Shown here piece after piece: positions 17,108 to 25,553 of a stretch of DNA of 54,380 nucleotides (the first letter of the stretch is position 1; every line of letters begins with the position of its first letter). The DNA comes from an uncultured Erysipelotrichaceae bacterium (GTDB lineage Bacteria > Bacillota_I > Bacilli_A > Erysipelotrichales > Erysipelotrichaceae). A model generated the notes under the pieces. The model saw only the letters and a list, made by a program, of their open reading frames with translations. It did no database searches and was not told the origin of the DNA. A program made the translations under genes and the position numbers. The stretch lies in the NCBI GenBank assembly GCA_947649125.1, contig CANSQL010000013.1:1-54380 (forward strand), given 5' to 3'.

Positions 17108-17514
17108 CAATAATCCACCTGCCTTTCTGCCTCAATATCACCGAAAACGGTATGTACGATAAAGCTTACATGAATCCTGCTTTTATCAATGACAAAATCA
17201 AAAGTATCCACTTCTTTGATGCGTGTATCCTGAATCAAAGCCTCAATGATTCTGCGCTCTAATTCGGGACATACCCATGCGGGATCCTCTCCGTACAGAT
17301 CATAAAGCTCAATACCGTAGTTTTGCGAATAAATCGGATATTCAAATCGCTCGGTATTCAATATCTTATAAACAGCCTGCTTCATTGCCTCTAAGCCGTC
17401 TGTTTTACCGTTTATCGTTTTACTTGTCAGATTCATTTTATAAGTCAACGAGGATTCATTTTCCGCTACTTCAAAATCACTGTCTGTAAGATCAATCAAA
17501 TGATTCGGTATCAT
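17107..17514 (-). CDS. Baseplate protein, DUF2634/XkdS (gp25-like lysozyme fold)
   Basis: The 135 residues show the DUF2634 pattern: a short acidic N-terminus, then KMNLTSKTINGKTDGLEAMK, a KILNTERFEYPIYSQNYGIE core and ERRIIEALIQDTRIKEVDTFD. This corresponds to XkdS of PBSX and to the gp25/gpW baseplate wedge proteins. It sits between XkdR and XkdT, its normal place. It has a GGTGG site and touches both neighbours. Confidence 0.88.
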   Translation of the reverse strand: MIPNHLIDLTDSDFEVAENESSLTYKMNLTSKTINGKTDGLEAMKQAVYKILNTERFEYPIYSQNYGIELYDLYGEDPAWVCPELERRIIEALIQDTRIKEVDTFDFVIDKSRIHVSFIVHTVFGDIEAERQVDY

Positions 17515-18033
17515 TTAAAACACCACCCTGTCTACTACCAAAAATCGCTGTCCGCCTGAAAACCTGATTAAAATCACCTTTTCACCTAATGTTAAACCGT
17601 TATGAACACGATACTTCTTTTTTCCCGTATATCGATGAAAATGAGATGCCGCAAGCTCAGCCTGTTTGATTACGGTATTGAAACTACCGCTTAAGGTCGT
17701 TTTTGCGCTGCTTTCCACTGTTGTCGTATCAGGCTCTACCTCATTGATGATATCAGTTTTGATATCACCGTCGAATGCAGTTTCTGCCTCATGGGAATGA
17801 TGAAAGCTGATTGATGCCGGCTCTGTATCATGATCGATACTCATATAGGCATCATAATCACTGACAGCTCTTGTCAACACAAGAAATTCCTTCGTCAATT
17901 TCAGCTTTTGATCCACTGTAATTTCCAAAGGCTCACAACCGGTAACCTCACCATACAATACAGCAGAGGGCTTAGCCTCATCAACCGCCGCAAGCGCAAT
18001 CTGTTTGATTACCTCATTCATATTCTCAGCCAT
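17515..18033 (-). CDS. Baseplate-associated protein, DUF2577/XkdR
   Basis: The start MAENMNEVIKQIALAAVDEA (18033) follows a GGCGGTG site better than the ATG three codons upstream; the protein has 172 residues. DUF2577 proteins are short beta-rich proteins that lie between XkdQ and XkdS. The family pattern is seen in AKPSAVLYGEVTGCEPLEITVDQKLKLTKEF at the N-terminus and GEKVILIRFSGGQRFLVVDRV at the end. The middle has an unusual acidic insertion (about 65-115). A role in the spike or hub is inferred from position. Confidence 0.82.
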   Translation of the reverse strand: MAENMNEVIKQIALAAVDEAKPSAVLYGEVTGCEPLEITVDQKLKLTKEFLVLTRAVSDYDAYMSIDHDTEPASISFHHSHEAETAFDGDIKTDIINEVEPDTTTVESSAKTTLSGSFNTVIKQAELAASHFHRYTGKKKYRVHNGLTLGEKVILIRFSGGQRFLVVDRVVF

Positions 18034-18991
18034 TGAATACACCGCCTTTCAAATCTAAGTCCATGAAGTGCTCATTTTCTTTAAAAATATGCTTTACCTT
18101 TTCAACGATCAAATAATTCGCAAGCTTGATATCATTCAAGGTCAAGGATACAATTACTGAGCTTCCTGCACGAACCCGTGTATCTCCTAAAACATTGTTT
18201 ATACGAAGCGACTTTGTTTTTTTATTGTATAAGCTGAGCAGTGCATCTGCCTTTGCCTTGCCGTTTGTCTTTTCATCAATTTTTTCATAATATTGAAGCA
18301 ATCCCCACTGATTGATATTGTTTGAATCCCGTGTGAGATAGACCTCTCTTTTTCCGGTCTTATCATTATCATATACTAGCTTTATTTGATTATAGGTATC
18401 TGAATCAATGCTGGATGAATATTCATAATCCTCACTTGTATCTTCATCAATCAAAAGATTTAAGCGCATATCCTCTATATTGTTCAGTGTGATTTTACCG
18501 AAATCATCATATAAAACAAATATCTTTTTGGTGCTTTGAAGTGTAATATCTAAAGCATTTTGAATCATATCAATCAATGCCTTATCCTCTTCAACCCGAT
18601 TCGCAATGCGATATTTCGTATCACAAAGCTTTCCTGTTTGTAAGTGAAAATCATCCGCTATTGTTTTGATCAGCTCATTGGCTGTTTTTCCCGAATATAC
18701 ATAGGTTTCTTTGTTTTTTAAATAGCGAAGCTGATCGTAACAGGTGATGGAAAGCTCCTTTGATTTATCTGTCTTTTTTTGAAAGATAAAGCCGTAGAAA
18801 ATATTTTTATTATGATATCTGAATCTTACTGCATTTCCTTCCTGTACATTGATATGTCCGTCATCAAGTATTTTAAAGCTCAATTTCCCGGGGACGCCTT
18901 TTCGTTCGGTGGACCATTCGATGCCTTCCTCTACGATCGGTACATATACCTTATCACCGTTTTGGATAATCAGTTCAACTGCATCGCTCAT
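18026..18991 (-). CDS. Baseplate hub protein, XkdQ/YqbQ family
   Basis: The 321-residue protein begins with a small beta domain (VELIIQNGDKVYVPIVEEGIEWSTERKGVPGKLSF), continues with a YDQLRYLKNKETYVYSGKTANELI segment and has a KADALLSLYNKKTKSL repeat near the end. This is the pattern of XkdQ/YqbQ-type hub proteins, related in fold to gp27/gpD that hold the membrane-piercing spike. It directly follows the XkdP-like gene and overlaps XkdR by a few bases. Confidence 0.85.
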   Translation of the reverse strand: MSDAVELIIQNGDKVYVPIVEEGIEWSTERKGVPGKLSFKILDDGHINVQEGNAVRFRYHNKNIFYGFIFQKKTDKSKELSITCYDQLRYLKNKETYVYSGKTANELIKTIADDFHLQTGKLCDTKYRIANRVEEDKALIDMIQNALDITLQSTKKIFVLYDDFGKITLNNIEDMRLNLLIDEDTSEDYEYSSSIDSDTYNQIKLVYDNDKTGKREVYLTRDSNNINQWGLLQYYEKIDEKTNGKAKADALLSLYNKKTKSLRINNVLGDTRVRAGSSVIVSLTLNDIKLANYLIVEKVKHIFKENEHFMDLDLKGGVFNG

Positions 18992-19696
18992 TTAGACCAC
19001 CGTTACGGCTGAGGCAACGACCCAGCCGAGCCAACCGCCGTTCATATCGGTTACATGATAAGGATGACTGCCCTTGTTGTTGATGAAATTGACCTTGCCC
19101 TTGAAATTTTTGCGCAATTGTCCCGGTCCCGATCCATAGGAATCGCGATGAAGCTGTCCGTTTACGATAACGGTACAGCCCTTTGTGACCGCTTTTTTAC
19201 TGACGGGGCGCGGCTTGGATTCTTTACGGACGATCGGTTTCGGTTTATTTGTATCCAGCTTGATTTTTGCGGTCTTTGTCGCATAATCTCGGTATTGTAA
19301 AAGGGTGATATCGACTGATATGCAGTCGCCTTCCTTGGCATCTTCACTGATTTTATAATCCTCAAGTGATACCTTGATATTGGTATCGAACAAAAGCTTT
19401 TTTCCGTATACGCGAGATATGATAAATTGAAACGGTTTTTTTGATGTTTTCAAATTTTCAAGCTTTTTTAAATAGTAGTCTGCCCCTTTCCAGCCGTTTT
19501 GATAAACCGCAAACGGATAATGATTGACACAGGGCAACTCTGCCGTAAAGCTGATTTCGGTAAGTCCGGCATTTTTTAAGATATTGATTTCACCCTCATT
19601 GATTAACACTAAGGTTTTATTCTTGTTTTTGATTGACATTTCTGCCTTTGCCGGTGTTACGGGCAGCAGCATTTTATCTAAATAAAATTTATACAT
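18992..19696 (-). CDS. XkdP-like tail protein with a C-terminal SH3-like domain
   Basis: The 234 residues have an XkdP-type N-terminal domain (about 1-140: LDKMLLPVTPAKAEMSIKNK, PFQFIISRVYGKKLLFDTN, VDITLLQYRDYATKT) and a lysine/proline-rich linker. They end in a small domain of about 65 residues with VIVNGQLHRDSYGSGPG and SHPYHVT...GWLGWV. PBSX XkdP ends in a LysM domain; here the end resembles the bacterial SH3-like domain found in clostridial amidases. It probably binds peptidoglycan or the hub during penetration. It lies directly after the tape measure gene with a GGAAGGAG site. Confidence 0.82.
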   Translation of the reverse strand: MYKFYLDKMLLPVTPAKAEMSIKNKNKTLVLINEGEINILKNAGLTEISFTAELPCVNHYPFAVYQNGWKGADYYLKKLENLKTSKKPFQFIISRVYGKKLLFDTNIKVSLEDYKISEDAKEGDCISVDITLLQYRDYATKTAKIKLDTNKPKPIVRKESKPRPVSKKAVTKGCTVIVNGQLHRDSYGSGPGQLRKNFKGKVNFINNKGSHPYHVTDMNGGWLGWVVASAVTVV

Positions 19697-19697
19697 A

Positions 19698-21821
19698 TCA
19701 GTGTACTCCTTCCGCAGCGATTTCCATCTGTTCTCTCAGCTTTAAGGAAAGATGATCGACGATACCGTCAAGGTCCATCGTGCTGTTGATTTGATTGCTG
19801 TTATTCATTTCAACCTTAATTTCGGCTGTTGTAAAGCGATTGATGGCATCACGTTCGGCCAAGTCGCGCATGTATTTCAGATCCTCTTGTGTAATATCTA
19901 AGGAGTCCTTGATATTTGAGGTGTTATCGGCAATGCCTGCGATATTGGAATTCATCGCCGAATCGTTTAACAGATTGTTTATATCCTCGTTTTGCGGAAT
20001 CTCTTGTTCCTGCTTTGAACCTGAACCAAATAAACCGTCAAAGGATGAGGAAAGATTATCAACAACACCGTCGCCCCATGCGGCACCGGAAGCAAATGCT
20101 TCTTCCATCCAGCCGTCCTTGTACGCATCATAAGTGTGCAGACCTTTATCGAATTCCTTGCCGATATTGGAATATTTCTCTTTGCTGTTTCGTGCCTTTT
20201 CCGCTTTATCGCGATAATCCTGTGCGGCGTTTTCAACACCTGAATAATCGATTTCGACAAAAGGAATTTTATTTAATTTCTCGGCAATCGCTGCCGCAAC
20301 ATCACAGACAGTGGCTAATAAATCATACCACCATGATTGGATGTTGCATATTGCATTATGGAATGCGACTCTTATATTGTTGGCTGTGGCACACAGTGCG
20401 TTCCAGATTGCCAAAGCGACATTGGCAACTGCCAGACAAAGATTCCAAAAGAATTGAATTACTACATTGATTCCGCCTGTAATCATCCCAAACCCGGAGC
20501 TTGAAAGTCCTGTCAGATTGGCAATCCACTGACATAATGCCATGACTCCCAATACAATTGCGGTGACAGCTAATGCGAACATTCCCGCCGGGCTTGTCAG
20601 CAAGGCAAGATTAAAGCCGTTTTGCGCAGCAGTGGCTATACCGGTAACCAAGCTATATAAGCCGAAAGCTGTGGTAAACACACCCAGTGCGATTGCTGCC
20701 GTAGTAAGCAGCGGTTCAATAAATGACCAATTTTCATAAAGAAAGCCGGCTATTGAGGAAATAAGCTCCAGTATGCCGGCAAAAGTCGATCCGACAACAC
20801 TCAGCGCAGCTATTACCCCGTTTATGATCATGGCGAATGCAGGACTGTTCGCAATCTCAATGATTTTCTGTAAAACCGGCTGAAACGCAAACATAGCACC
20901 GTTTTTTATGCTTGTCCACATTTGTTCAAATGTCATCGGAAATGACGAAAAGCGTTCACTGATTGCATCTGACGAGCTCAGCATCGCATCCTTGAATATA
21001 CCGGCTGTGATTTCACCGTTGGCTGCCATTTCCATCAGCTTTTCATTCGAAACGTTCAAATACCCTGCCAGTGAAGAAACGGCACTCGGAGCTGTTTCAC
21101 TTAATGTAGTTAAAGCACCGTCGGAAATCGTTCCCGTGCTCATTGATTCAGTAAGTGCGGACAGTTGACTGCTTGCCTGCTCCTGAGAAGCTCCGCCCAT
21201 CAAATACTCCATATTCATAATTCCCGCAAACTCCATCGCATCCTCATTCGAACTGAATGCTCCTGTCTGCAGCTTAAGGTCTGATACTGCACTCATAGCG
21301 TTCATATAATCCATGCCTGACTGCTGTGCCGAAGCATAGATTTTCTCCTGCAGTGCAGTTACGCTTCCACCGTCATCAACGATCATATTCAATTTGGCTG
21401 TTGTCTGCAGATATTGATCAGACATATCCATAAGCTTGCCGACATTCTCCGGCTTCACATAGCCCATCACTTTTCCTTGGATCTTGTCCATTAACGAAGG
21501 TTTCTTAGCTTCCTCTTTCTTATCTTTATTTTCATCTTTCGTAATATCAGTTTCGGTAAATTCTGCATCAATGACATCCTTAGGACCTGCTGCTATATCA
21601 CTCGGTACCATTTCATAGGCTTCACTCATACTCATTAAAGCATGGGTCGTCTTTTCTGCCATATGACAAACTGCCTGCAGCTCATTACACTGAAAACTCA
21701 TGGAAAACGCTCTTTCCACTACTTCACACGATACTGCTATCTCTTTGATACTTTCGGTAACTTCCATCAAGCTTTGTTTCGCAGAAACTACCGGCGGATT
21801 TAATTTTATCGGACTGCTCAT
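19698..21821 (-). CDS. Tail tape measure protein (XkdO)
   Basis: The 707 residues begin with a helical region, then a segment with MNAMSAVSDLKLQTGAFSSN and FAGIMNMEYLMGGASQEQA typical of tape measure N-domains. A long alanine/glycine-rich hydrophobic middle follows (about 330-480, with LEIIEIANSPAF-like helices and AAIALGVFTTAFGLYSL). The end is a helical C-terminus with KVEMNNSNQINSTMDLDGIVDHL. Using the known ~1.5 angstrom per residue, the predicted tail is about 105 nm. Position after the chaperone frames is standard. A weak hairpin (AGCCTG-ATT-CAGGCT, 21855-21870) with a T-rich tail precedes it and may tune expression. Confidence 0.92.
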   Translation of the reverse strand: MSSPIKLNPPVVSAKQSLMEVTESIKEIAVSCEVVERAFSMSFQCNELQAVCHMAEKTTHALMSMSEAYEMVPSDIAAGPKDVIDAEFTETDITKDENKDKKEEAKKPSLMDKIQGKVMGYVKPENVGKLMDMSDQYLQTTAKLNMIVDDGGSVTALQEKIYASAQQSGMDYMNAMSAVSDLKLQTGAFSSNEDAMEFAGIMNMEYLMGGASQEQASSQLSALTESMSTGTISDGALTTLSETAPSAVSSLAGYLNVSNEKLMEMAANGEITAGIFKDAMLSSSDAISERFSSFPMTFEQMWTSIKNGAMFAFQPVLQKIIEIANSPAFAMIINGVIAALSVVGSTFAGILELISSIAGFLYENWSFIEPLLTTAAIALGVFTTAFGLYSLVTGIATAAQNGFNLALLTSPAGMFALAVTAIVLGVMALCQWIANLTGLSSSGFGMITGGINVVIQFFWNLCLAVANVALAIWNALCATANNIRVAFHNAICNIQSWWYDLLATVCDVAAAIAEKLNKIPFVEIDYSGVENAAQDYRDKAEKARNSKEKYSNIGKEFDKGLHTYDAYKDGWMEEAFASGAAWGDGVVDNLSSSFDGLFGSGSKQEQEIPQNEDINNLLNDSAMNSNIAGIADNTSNIKDSLDITQEDLKYMRDLAERDAINRFTTAEIKVEMNNSNQINSTMDLDGIVDHLSLKLREQMEIAAEGVH

Positions 21822-21868
21822 TAAATCACCTTCTTTCTGAGTAAAAAGAAGAAACAGCCTGAATCAGG

Positions 21869-22057
21869 CTATCTCCTCTTACTTTTTCTTTCAATGTCTT
21901 TCTGCCTTTTCTTTTCAGCTTCATTTCTTATTTCAATCGAAGCGATAATAAAGGCTTTTTCATTATCATCAAGCTCAAGATATTGAGAAGGTAAAATATG
22001 CAATTTATGAAGGCAATAGTAAGCGATATTAGCCTCACTATCACCTTCATTGATTAG
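21869..22057 (-). CDS. Second tail-assembly chaperone frame, reached by -1 frameshift (no own start)
   Basis: A 62-codon open frame without a start codon lies between the chaperone and the tape measure genes. It reads LINEGDSEANIAYYCLHKLH, then ILPSQYLELDDNEKAFIIAS and a strongly basic end (KKRQKDIERKSKRR). It can only be reached from the upstream frame by a -1 slip at A AAA AAC (plus positions 22057-22063), which lies immediately before the upstream stop codon. The product would be a 204-residue fusion. This is the conserved gpG/gpGT strategy of tailed phages, here as one continuous reading in the predicted frame with plausible amino acids. Confidence 0.8.
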   Translation of the reverse strand, partial: LINEGDSEANIAYYCLHKLHILPSQYLELDDNEKAFIIASIEIRNEAEKKRQKDIERKSKRR

Positions 22058-22482
22058 TTTTTTGCCGTATCTACCTTATCTTGAAGTGTTTTATCCAAAT
22101 TATTGAATTTCTGGATGAATGATGCGAAAGCATTGTATTCACCCGGATCATCAATCATTTGTTGAAGCAGCTCCTCCGGTGTTTTTACTCCGTAGGAATC
22201 CTGCAGCTCAACATCATATAAATCAGGGGAAACGACTGATGCACAAATCAAGCCCTTCATATATTTGGAAGCATTGATTTTGGTGCGGAATACATTGGGC
22301 TTACCGGTCGGAATTTCCATTGTACATTCATCTTGAATATGATCGACCTCTTTGGTCGTCAACGGACGAATTTCCCATTCCAGCGGATTGCCCTTTTCAT
22401 CGGTAAGCGATGCTGTTGCGGGATAGAACGTATTGGCACGAACTACCTTGTTTGCTTTCATAAATTTAGAAAATTTAGACAT
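22054..22482 (-). CDS. Tail assembly chaperone (XkdN-like)
   Basis: The 142 residues match the XkdN-type chaperone: LEWEIRPLTTKEVDHIQDEC, NASKYMKGLICASVVSPDLYD, DSYGVKTPEELLQQMIDDPGEYNAFASFIQKFN. It keeps the tape measure soluble while the tube polymerises. The last codons ACG GCA AAA AAC TAA contain the slippery heptamer A AAA AAC right at the stop. A CGGAG site precedes the ATG. It lies between the tube gene and the tape measure gene as in all PBSX-like tails. Confidence 0.88.
   Translation of the reverse strand: MSKFSKFMKANKVVRANTFYPATASLTDEKGNPLEWEIRPLTTKEVDHIQDECTMEIPTGKPNVFRTKINASKYMKGLICASVVSPDLYDVELQDSYGVKTPEELLQQMIDDPGEYNAFASFIQKFNNLDKTLQDKVDTAKN
22057..22063 (-). promoter_or_regulatory. 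Programmed -1 frameshift site A AAA AAC
   Basis: On the minus strand the heptamer A AAA AAC sits in the X XXY YYZ register of the upstream gene and is directly followed by TAA. A stop next to the slip site, and a 62-codon open frame in exactly the -1 frame, are what programmed frameshifting needs. Confidence 0.8.
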
Positions 22483-22500
22483 AGTTTATTCGCTCCGTTT

Positions 22501-22980
22501 CTAAATCATACCGTTCAAAAGCTTGAATTTTTCAGGCATTTCAAAATCCTCAAATGTGAAATCCATTTCTTCGTCCAGATATTCACCGTCAGCATCGAAT
22601 TTAGCTAAAACACCGCCGTCGATATTGCAGTCCATCAAAACGACTGTTTGTCTGCCTGCAGCTGAAGTCGGGTCTTCATTGGTGATCTGAATTTCAAAAT
22701 AGATGTCCTCGCCGGTATTTTTATACTGCAGCATCATTTCACGGAAAATAGAGGTATTGTAGTGGAACGTCGCGGAACCGGTACCCTTCCATCCGGTGGT
22801 ACGATTTCCTTTTCCGGTTTTGCCTAATAAAGGCACCTCGGTTTTATTGCGCTCAAATTTTGCCTCTAAATTGATTGCCTGCATCAGGTTATAGCGCTTG
22901 CCCTTAATTGTCACAAAGCACTCTGCCAAGGAAGCGGATAAGGTATCCTTGGCCTTCATCGTAATGTTTTTATTTGCCAT
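22501..22980 (-). CDS. Tail tube protein (XkdM)
   Basis: I choose the ATG at 22980 (MANKNITMKAKDTLSASLAE), since the AAAGGAG site is only 1 nt from the upstream ATG at 22989; length 159 residues. The pattern matches XkdM-type tube proteins: GKRYNLMQAINLEAKFERNKTEVPLLGKTGKGNRTTGWKGTGSATFHYNTSIFREMM and a DFTFEDFEMPEKFKLLNGMI end. Hexameric rings of this protein form the inner tube of the contractile tail. It follows the sheath gene by 15 nt. Confidence 0.92.
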   Translation of the reverse strand: MANKNITMKAKDTLSASLAECFVTIKGKRYNLMQAINLEAKFERNKTEVPLLGKTGKGNRTTGWKGTGSATFHYNTSIFREMMLQYKNTGEDIYFEIQITNEDPTSAAGRQTVVLMDCNIDGGVLAKFDADGEYLDEEMDFTFEDFEMPEKFKLLNGMI

Positions 22981-22995
22981 TTTATTCATTCTCCT

Positions 22996-24306
22996 TTACT
23001 GTATTGTTGTAGTCATATATAGCTGTGCCATCGCATTTACTACATTACATGCGCTTGTAATTACAACGGAGCGCTTTGTATCGCCCTGTTCTACTGTAAT
23101 ATCATCAGCGGTGAAGTCCTCGATAGCGCGAATTGTCATTAAATCATTAAAGATTTTCACAATGTCTGTCCATAAAGAAACCTGTCCGCTCTTATCATTG
23201 GGAACTACACCGAGATAGCGTTCATTGAACAAGGATGCGACATCATTCGCAATTACATCGATAACGCGAATCGTTTGGTTGTCCTTGAATACCTCACCCT
23301 TATTGTCATCTGTGGTAACTAAGGAATTGATGTCCAACAGAACGCGAAGATTTGCGCCTACCTGATGTAACACGAACTCGCCGCTGTCAATACATGTCTC
23401 CAGCTCTGCCTGTGTAAAATCGCTTATGATCGTAAGCTCTCCGTTATATACCTTGTTTGTATTGGATTTGTTTACCTCACAGGATGCGATCAAGCCGCAT
23501 ACCCAATAGCACAGACCGGCTTTGCCCAAATCGCTGTCCTTTGTTTCGTTTTTGACATTGACACTGCCTTCGTGATCTGCGGCATTGTGCCATGTGACCG
23601 CTTGAAATTTCACACCGCGCTCCTCACGCATGCGCTTTGCGTATTCTGAGTACAGCTTGTTGATTGCTTCATCCTCACTTACGATGCCGATCGCATTGAA
23701 GGAATAGGATTCTGCCTTATCCAAGAATGCCTGATGCTCGGCTGCAGTGACTTCAGTACCGTTGGTACCGCCGCTTAACAGGGTTGCGGCTGTTTCAGCT
23801 AACACCGCATCGCTTTTAAATGTAACATAGTCATTGGGAATCAGCTCCTGTGCCGTCGCAACGCTTTGCACATCTACCTGTGTAGCATCAAGATATGTCA
23901 ATACATCGAATTTTGTTTCATCATCGATATTTTTGCGAATTACGATTTTCAAATCATTGCCGCGTACTCCGGAGTATTTCGCAACTGCGAAATCATTGGA
24001 TGCCTTACCGCCTGACGAATTCAGCTTATATGCGTATAAGGTTTTCAGATTCAAAAATAATTCACGCAGACCCTTCATTTTCGGATGTCCGTATTCATAG
24101 CCGAATAATTTCACCGAATCCTTTTTGAATTGTTCATTGGTTACGGTAAAAATCTCATTATCACAACCCCAGTCTAATGTAAATGCCATTGCGGCATAGC
24201 CTCTGTCAGATAATGATGATTCTGCATTTGCCGCTGATGCGAAGTTGATATATGCACCCGGCAGTTTCTTGTTTTGCGTTGTAAATGTTCCGCCTCCTAA
24301 AGCCAT
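22996..24306 (-). CDS. Contractile tail sheath protein (XkdK)
   Basis: The 436 residues are the usual length of PBSX/diffocin-type sheaths. Characteristic segments are GGGTFTTQNKKLPGAYINFAS at the start, AYKLNSSGGKAS, then LSGGTNGTEVTAAEHQAFLD, VKFQAVTWHNAADHEG and CYWVCGLIASCEVNKSNTN. FVLHQVGANLRVLLDINSL with DIVKIFNDLMTIRAIEDF lies in the conserved C-terminal domain that locks around the tube. The presence of a sheath makes this a contractile (R-type) tail rather than a flexible one. Confidence 0.95.
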   Translation of the reverse strand: MALGGGTFTTQNKKLPGAYINFASAANAESSLSDRGYAAMAFTLDWGCDNEIFTVTNEQFKKDSVKLFGYEYGHPKMKGLRELFLNLKTLYAYKLNSSGGKASNDFAVAKYSGVRGNDLKIVIRKNIDDETKFDVLTYLDATQVDVQSVATAQELIPNDYVTFKSDAVLAETAATLLSGGTNGTEVTAAEHQAFLDKAESYSFNAIGIVSEDEAINKLYSEYAKRMREERGVKFQAVTWHNAADHEGSVNVKNETKDSDLGKAGLCYWVCGLIASCEVNKSNTNKVYNGELTIISDFTQAELETCIDSGEFVLHQVGANLRVLLDINSLVTTDDNKGEVFKDNQTIRVIDVIANDVASLFNERYLGVVPNDKSGQVSLWTDIVKIFNDLMTIRAIEDFTADDITVEQGDTKRSVVITSACNVVNAMAQLYMTTTIQ

Positions 24307-24308
24307 AA

Positions 24309-24503
24309 TTATTGCACCTTCCTTTTCATAAATTCTTCCAGTATCTGTGATACCTCTGTTAATGTATAGCTTTTTTGTTCCTCTAAGAGAATATGTAATG
24401 CGTCTCTTGATTGCTTGAAGTCCTTCGCTGCTAAAATCTGTTCTTTAGTGAATCTTGCAGCCTGCTGCTCCGTTTTTTTCGTTTGCTTTTTGGTTTTTTC
24501 CAT
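24309..24503 (-). CDS. Small conserved tail-locus protein before the sheath gene
   Basis: This is a 64-residue protein with a basic N-terminus (MEKTKKQTKKTEQQ) and a helical rest (FTKEQILAAKDFKQSRDALHILLEEQKSYTLTEVSQILEEFMKRKVQ). Small proteins with FTKEQIL-xSxxF and a YTLxEV end occur immediately before XkdK-type sheath genes in Bacillota tails; the function is unknown. An AAAGGGTGAG site precedes the ATG, and it is packed between the terminator and sheath genes. Confidence 0.8.
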   Translation of the reverse strand: MEKTKKQTKKTEQQAARFTKEQILAAKDFKQSRDALHILLEEQKSYTLTEVSQILEEFMKRKVQ

Positions 24504-24509
24504 TCGCGC

Positions 24510-24932
24510 TCACCCTTTCATTTTTGTTTTGCTTACAGCCTGTTCCATGGAGTCTGCTGTATCATCGCTCATCGTAAAGAAATTGTAATTTACCGTAAAA
24601 TGTAATACCTCGTCTGTGATTTCAGCTTTACTGCCGGTTGCACTCAGAATATTTTCACCTTCGTTGATATATTCTAAGCATTCAAACATCCGCTGCAGCA
24701 CTGCATTGATCTCTGAAATCGGTGCTTGTGATGAGGGCAGGTATTGTATCTCAAAGGTATATTGACAATAACAGCGTTTGCCTTGATATCGCTTTTGTTC
24801 AAGGCTTACGCCCGATACAAGAAAACAAGGTGTTTCGGGGCTTTGCAGCTTTTGTCTGATGTAGATTGTATATTCGTTTCCGAATTCATCATTTAATGCT
24901 TTGCATATTGCGTCAATAACATTGTTGATCAT
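24510..24932 (-). CDS. Tail terminator / completion-like protein (XkdJ-type)
   Basis: The 140-residue protein contains IDAICKALNDEFGNEYTIYIRQKLQSPETPCFLVSGV, YQGKRCYCQYTFEIQYLPSS and VNAVLQRMFECLEYI-like segments. They follow the alpha/beta layout of tail terminator proteins (DUF6838 type) that cap the tail tube. It is the first structural gene of the locus. In a headless tail this protein would cap the end that otherwise joins the head. An AGAGGT site lies upstream. Confidence 0.75.
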   Translation of the reverse strand: MINNVIDAICKALNDEFGNEYTIYIRQKLQSPETPCFLVSGVSLEQKRYQGKRCYCQYTFEIQYLPSSQAPISEINAVLQRMFECLEYINEGENILSATGSKAEITDEVLHFTVNYNFFTMSDDTADSMEQAVSKTKMKG

Positions 24933-25376
24933 GTGGTATACCTCTTTTGTGCAGGCTGAATATGACCTGCCGGTTTTCTTTTTTCTTTGTTTGCTTACAG
25001 TGGTTCACTTGTCTTTGGCGGCATCGTTCGCTGTGTAAGGCTTTGTCTGCCTCGTTTCTCAATGGTGTATGTGCCGTCGGTTGCTTGCGGCGGATGCTGA
25101 TTCTTCATTTTTCGTATGTGACGTTTCTCTTTTTGAAGCCTGTTATGCACGATTGCCGCGTTCGGCGTTCCTTTTCTTTAGGTAAGATCAACAGGTGTAT
25201 TGTTTGTGCATGCTTCAAGGTTCAAAGCTGAGCGGTGATTGGTTCAGTATCCGCATTGTTTCATTGGAGAAGGGGCTTGTCTTTGCCGGTGCACAGTGAC
25301 TTGCACTTGCTTCTGTTTGCTGTAAGCTGTTTAACTGTTTGGCGGATCGTTCATGGCTTTCCCTCTTTTCTTGAAT
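24933..25376. other. Region of ~440 bp without a supportable gene, upstream of the tail terminator gene
   Basis: Two open frames here (plus strand 24947-25231; minus strand 25215-25436) have improbable composition and no ribosome sites. A minus-strand frame of about 75 codons without ATG near its start (about 25230-25000, containing YEKMKNQHPP and GTYTIEKRGRQSL) might be a decayed gene. I see no clear structure, and it could be the remnant of lost head-connector genes (speculative). Confidence 0.35.
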
Positions 25377-25511
25377 AAAAAAAGCATTTAATCGCTTAAA
25401 TGCCATGCGTCTGCAGCCTGCGTTTTTTAGAAACACAGGCTTTCCGGTGCCTCTTTATTCGGCATCAGATCGTTGTAGAGTAACAGGTCATCTCTCCCCT
25501 GTACTTCCACA
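25377..25511 (-). ncRNA. Untranslated leader or small RNA ending in two stacked hairpins
   Basis: On the minus strand an extended -10 box TGCTAGAAT lies at 25517-25525, so transcription would begin near 25511. The RNA of about 135 nt ends in a 9-bp hairpin CCTGTGTTT/AAACGCAGG (25417-25439). Then comes a perfect terminator GCATTTAA-GCGA-TTAAATGC with seven T (25377-25403). No gene lies inside. It separates the regulator genes from the structural genes, so readthrough or antitermination here could control the late operon. Confidence 0.5.
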
Positions 25512-25516
25512 CTAAC

Positions 25517-25550
25517 ATTCTAGCATGACTCTTGTACCCACCCGGTGTAC
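25517..25550 (-). promoter_or_regulatory. Putative late promoter of the tail locus with an imperfect dyad
   Basis: An extended -10 TGCTAGAAT is preceded, where a -35 would be, by the imperfect dyad GTACACCGGGTGGGTAC instead of a TTGACA-like box. This is what one expects of an activator-dependent promoter, and the sigma-like activator gene lies just upstream. Confidence 0.45.
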
Positions 25551-25553
25551 TGT

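Noticed and set aside
24947-25436. Two opposite frames before the tail terminator gene
   Set aside because: Cysteine/phenylalanine-rich or low-complexity products without ribosome sites; the minus-strand one overlaps a terminator hairpin.
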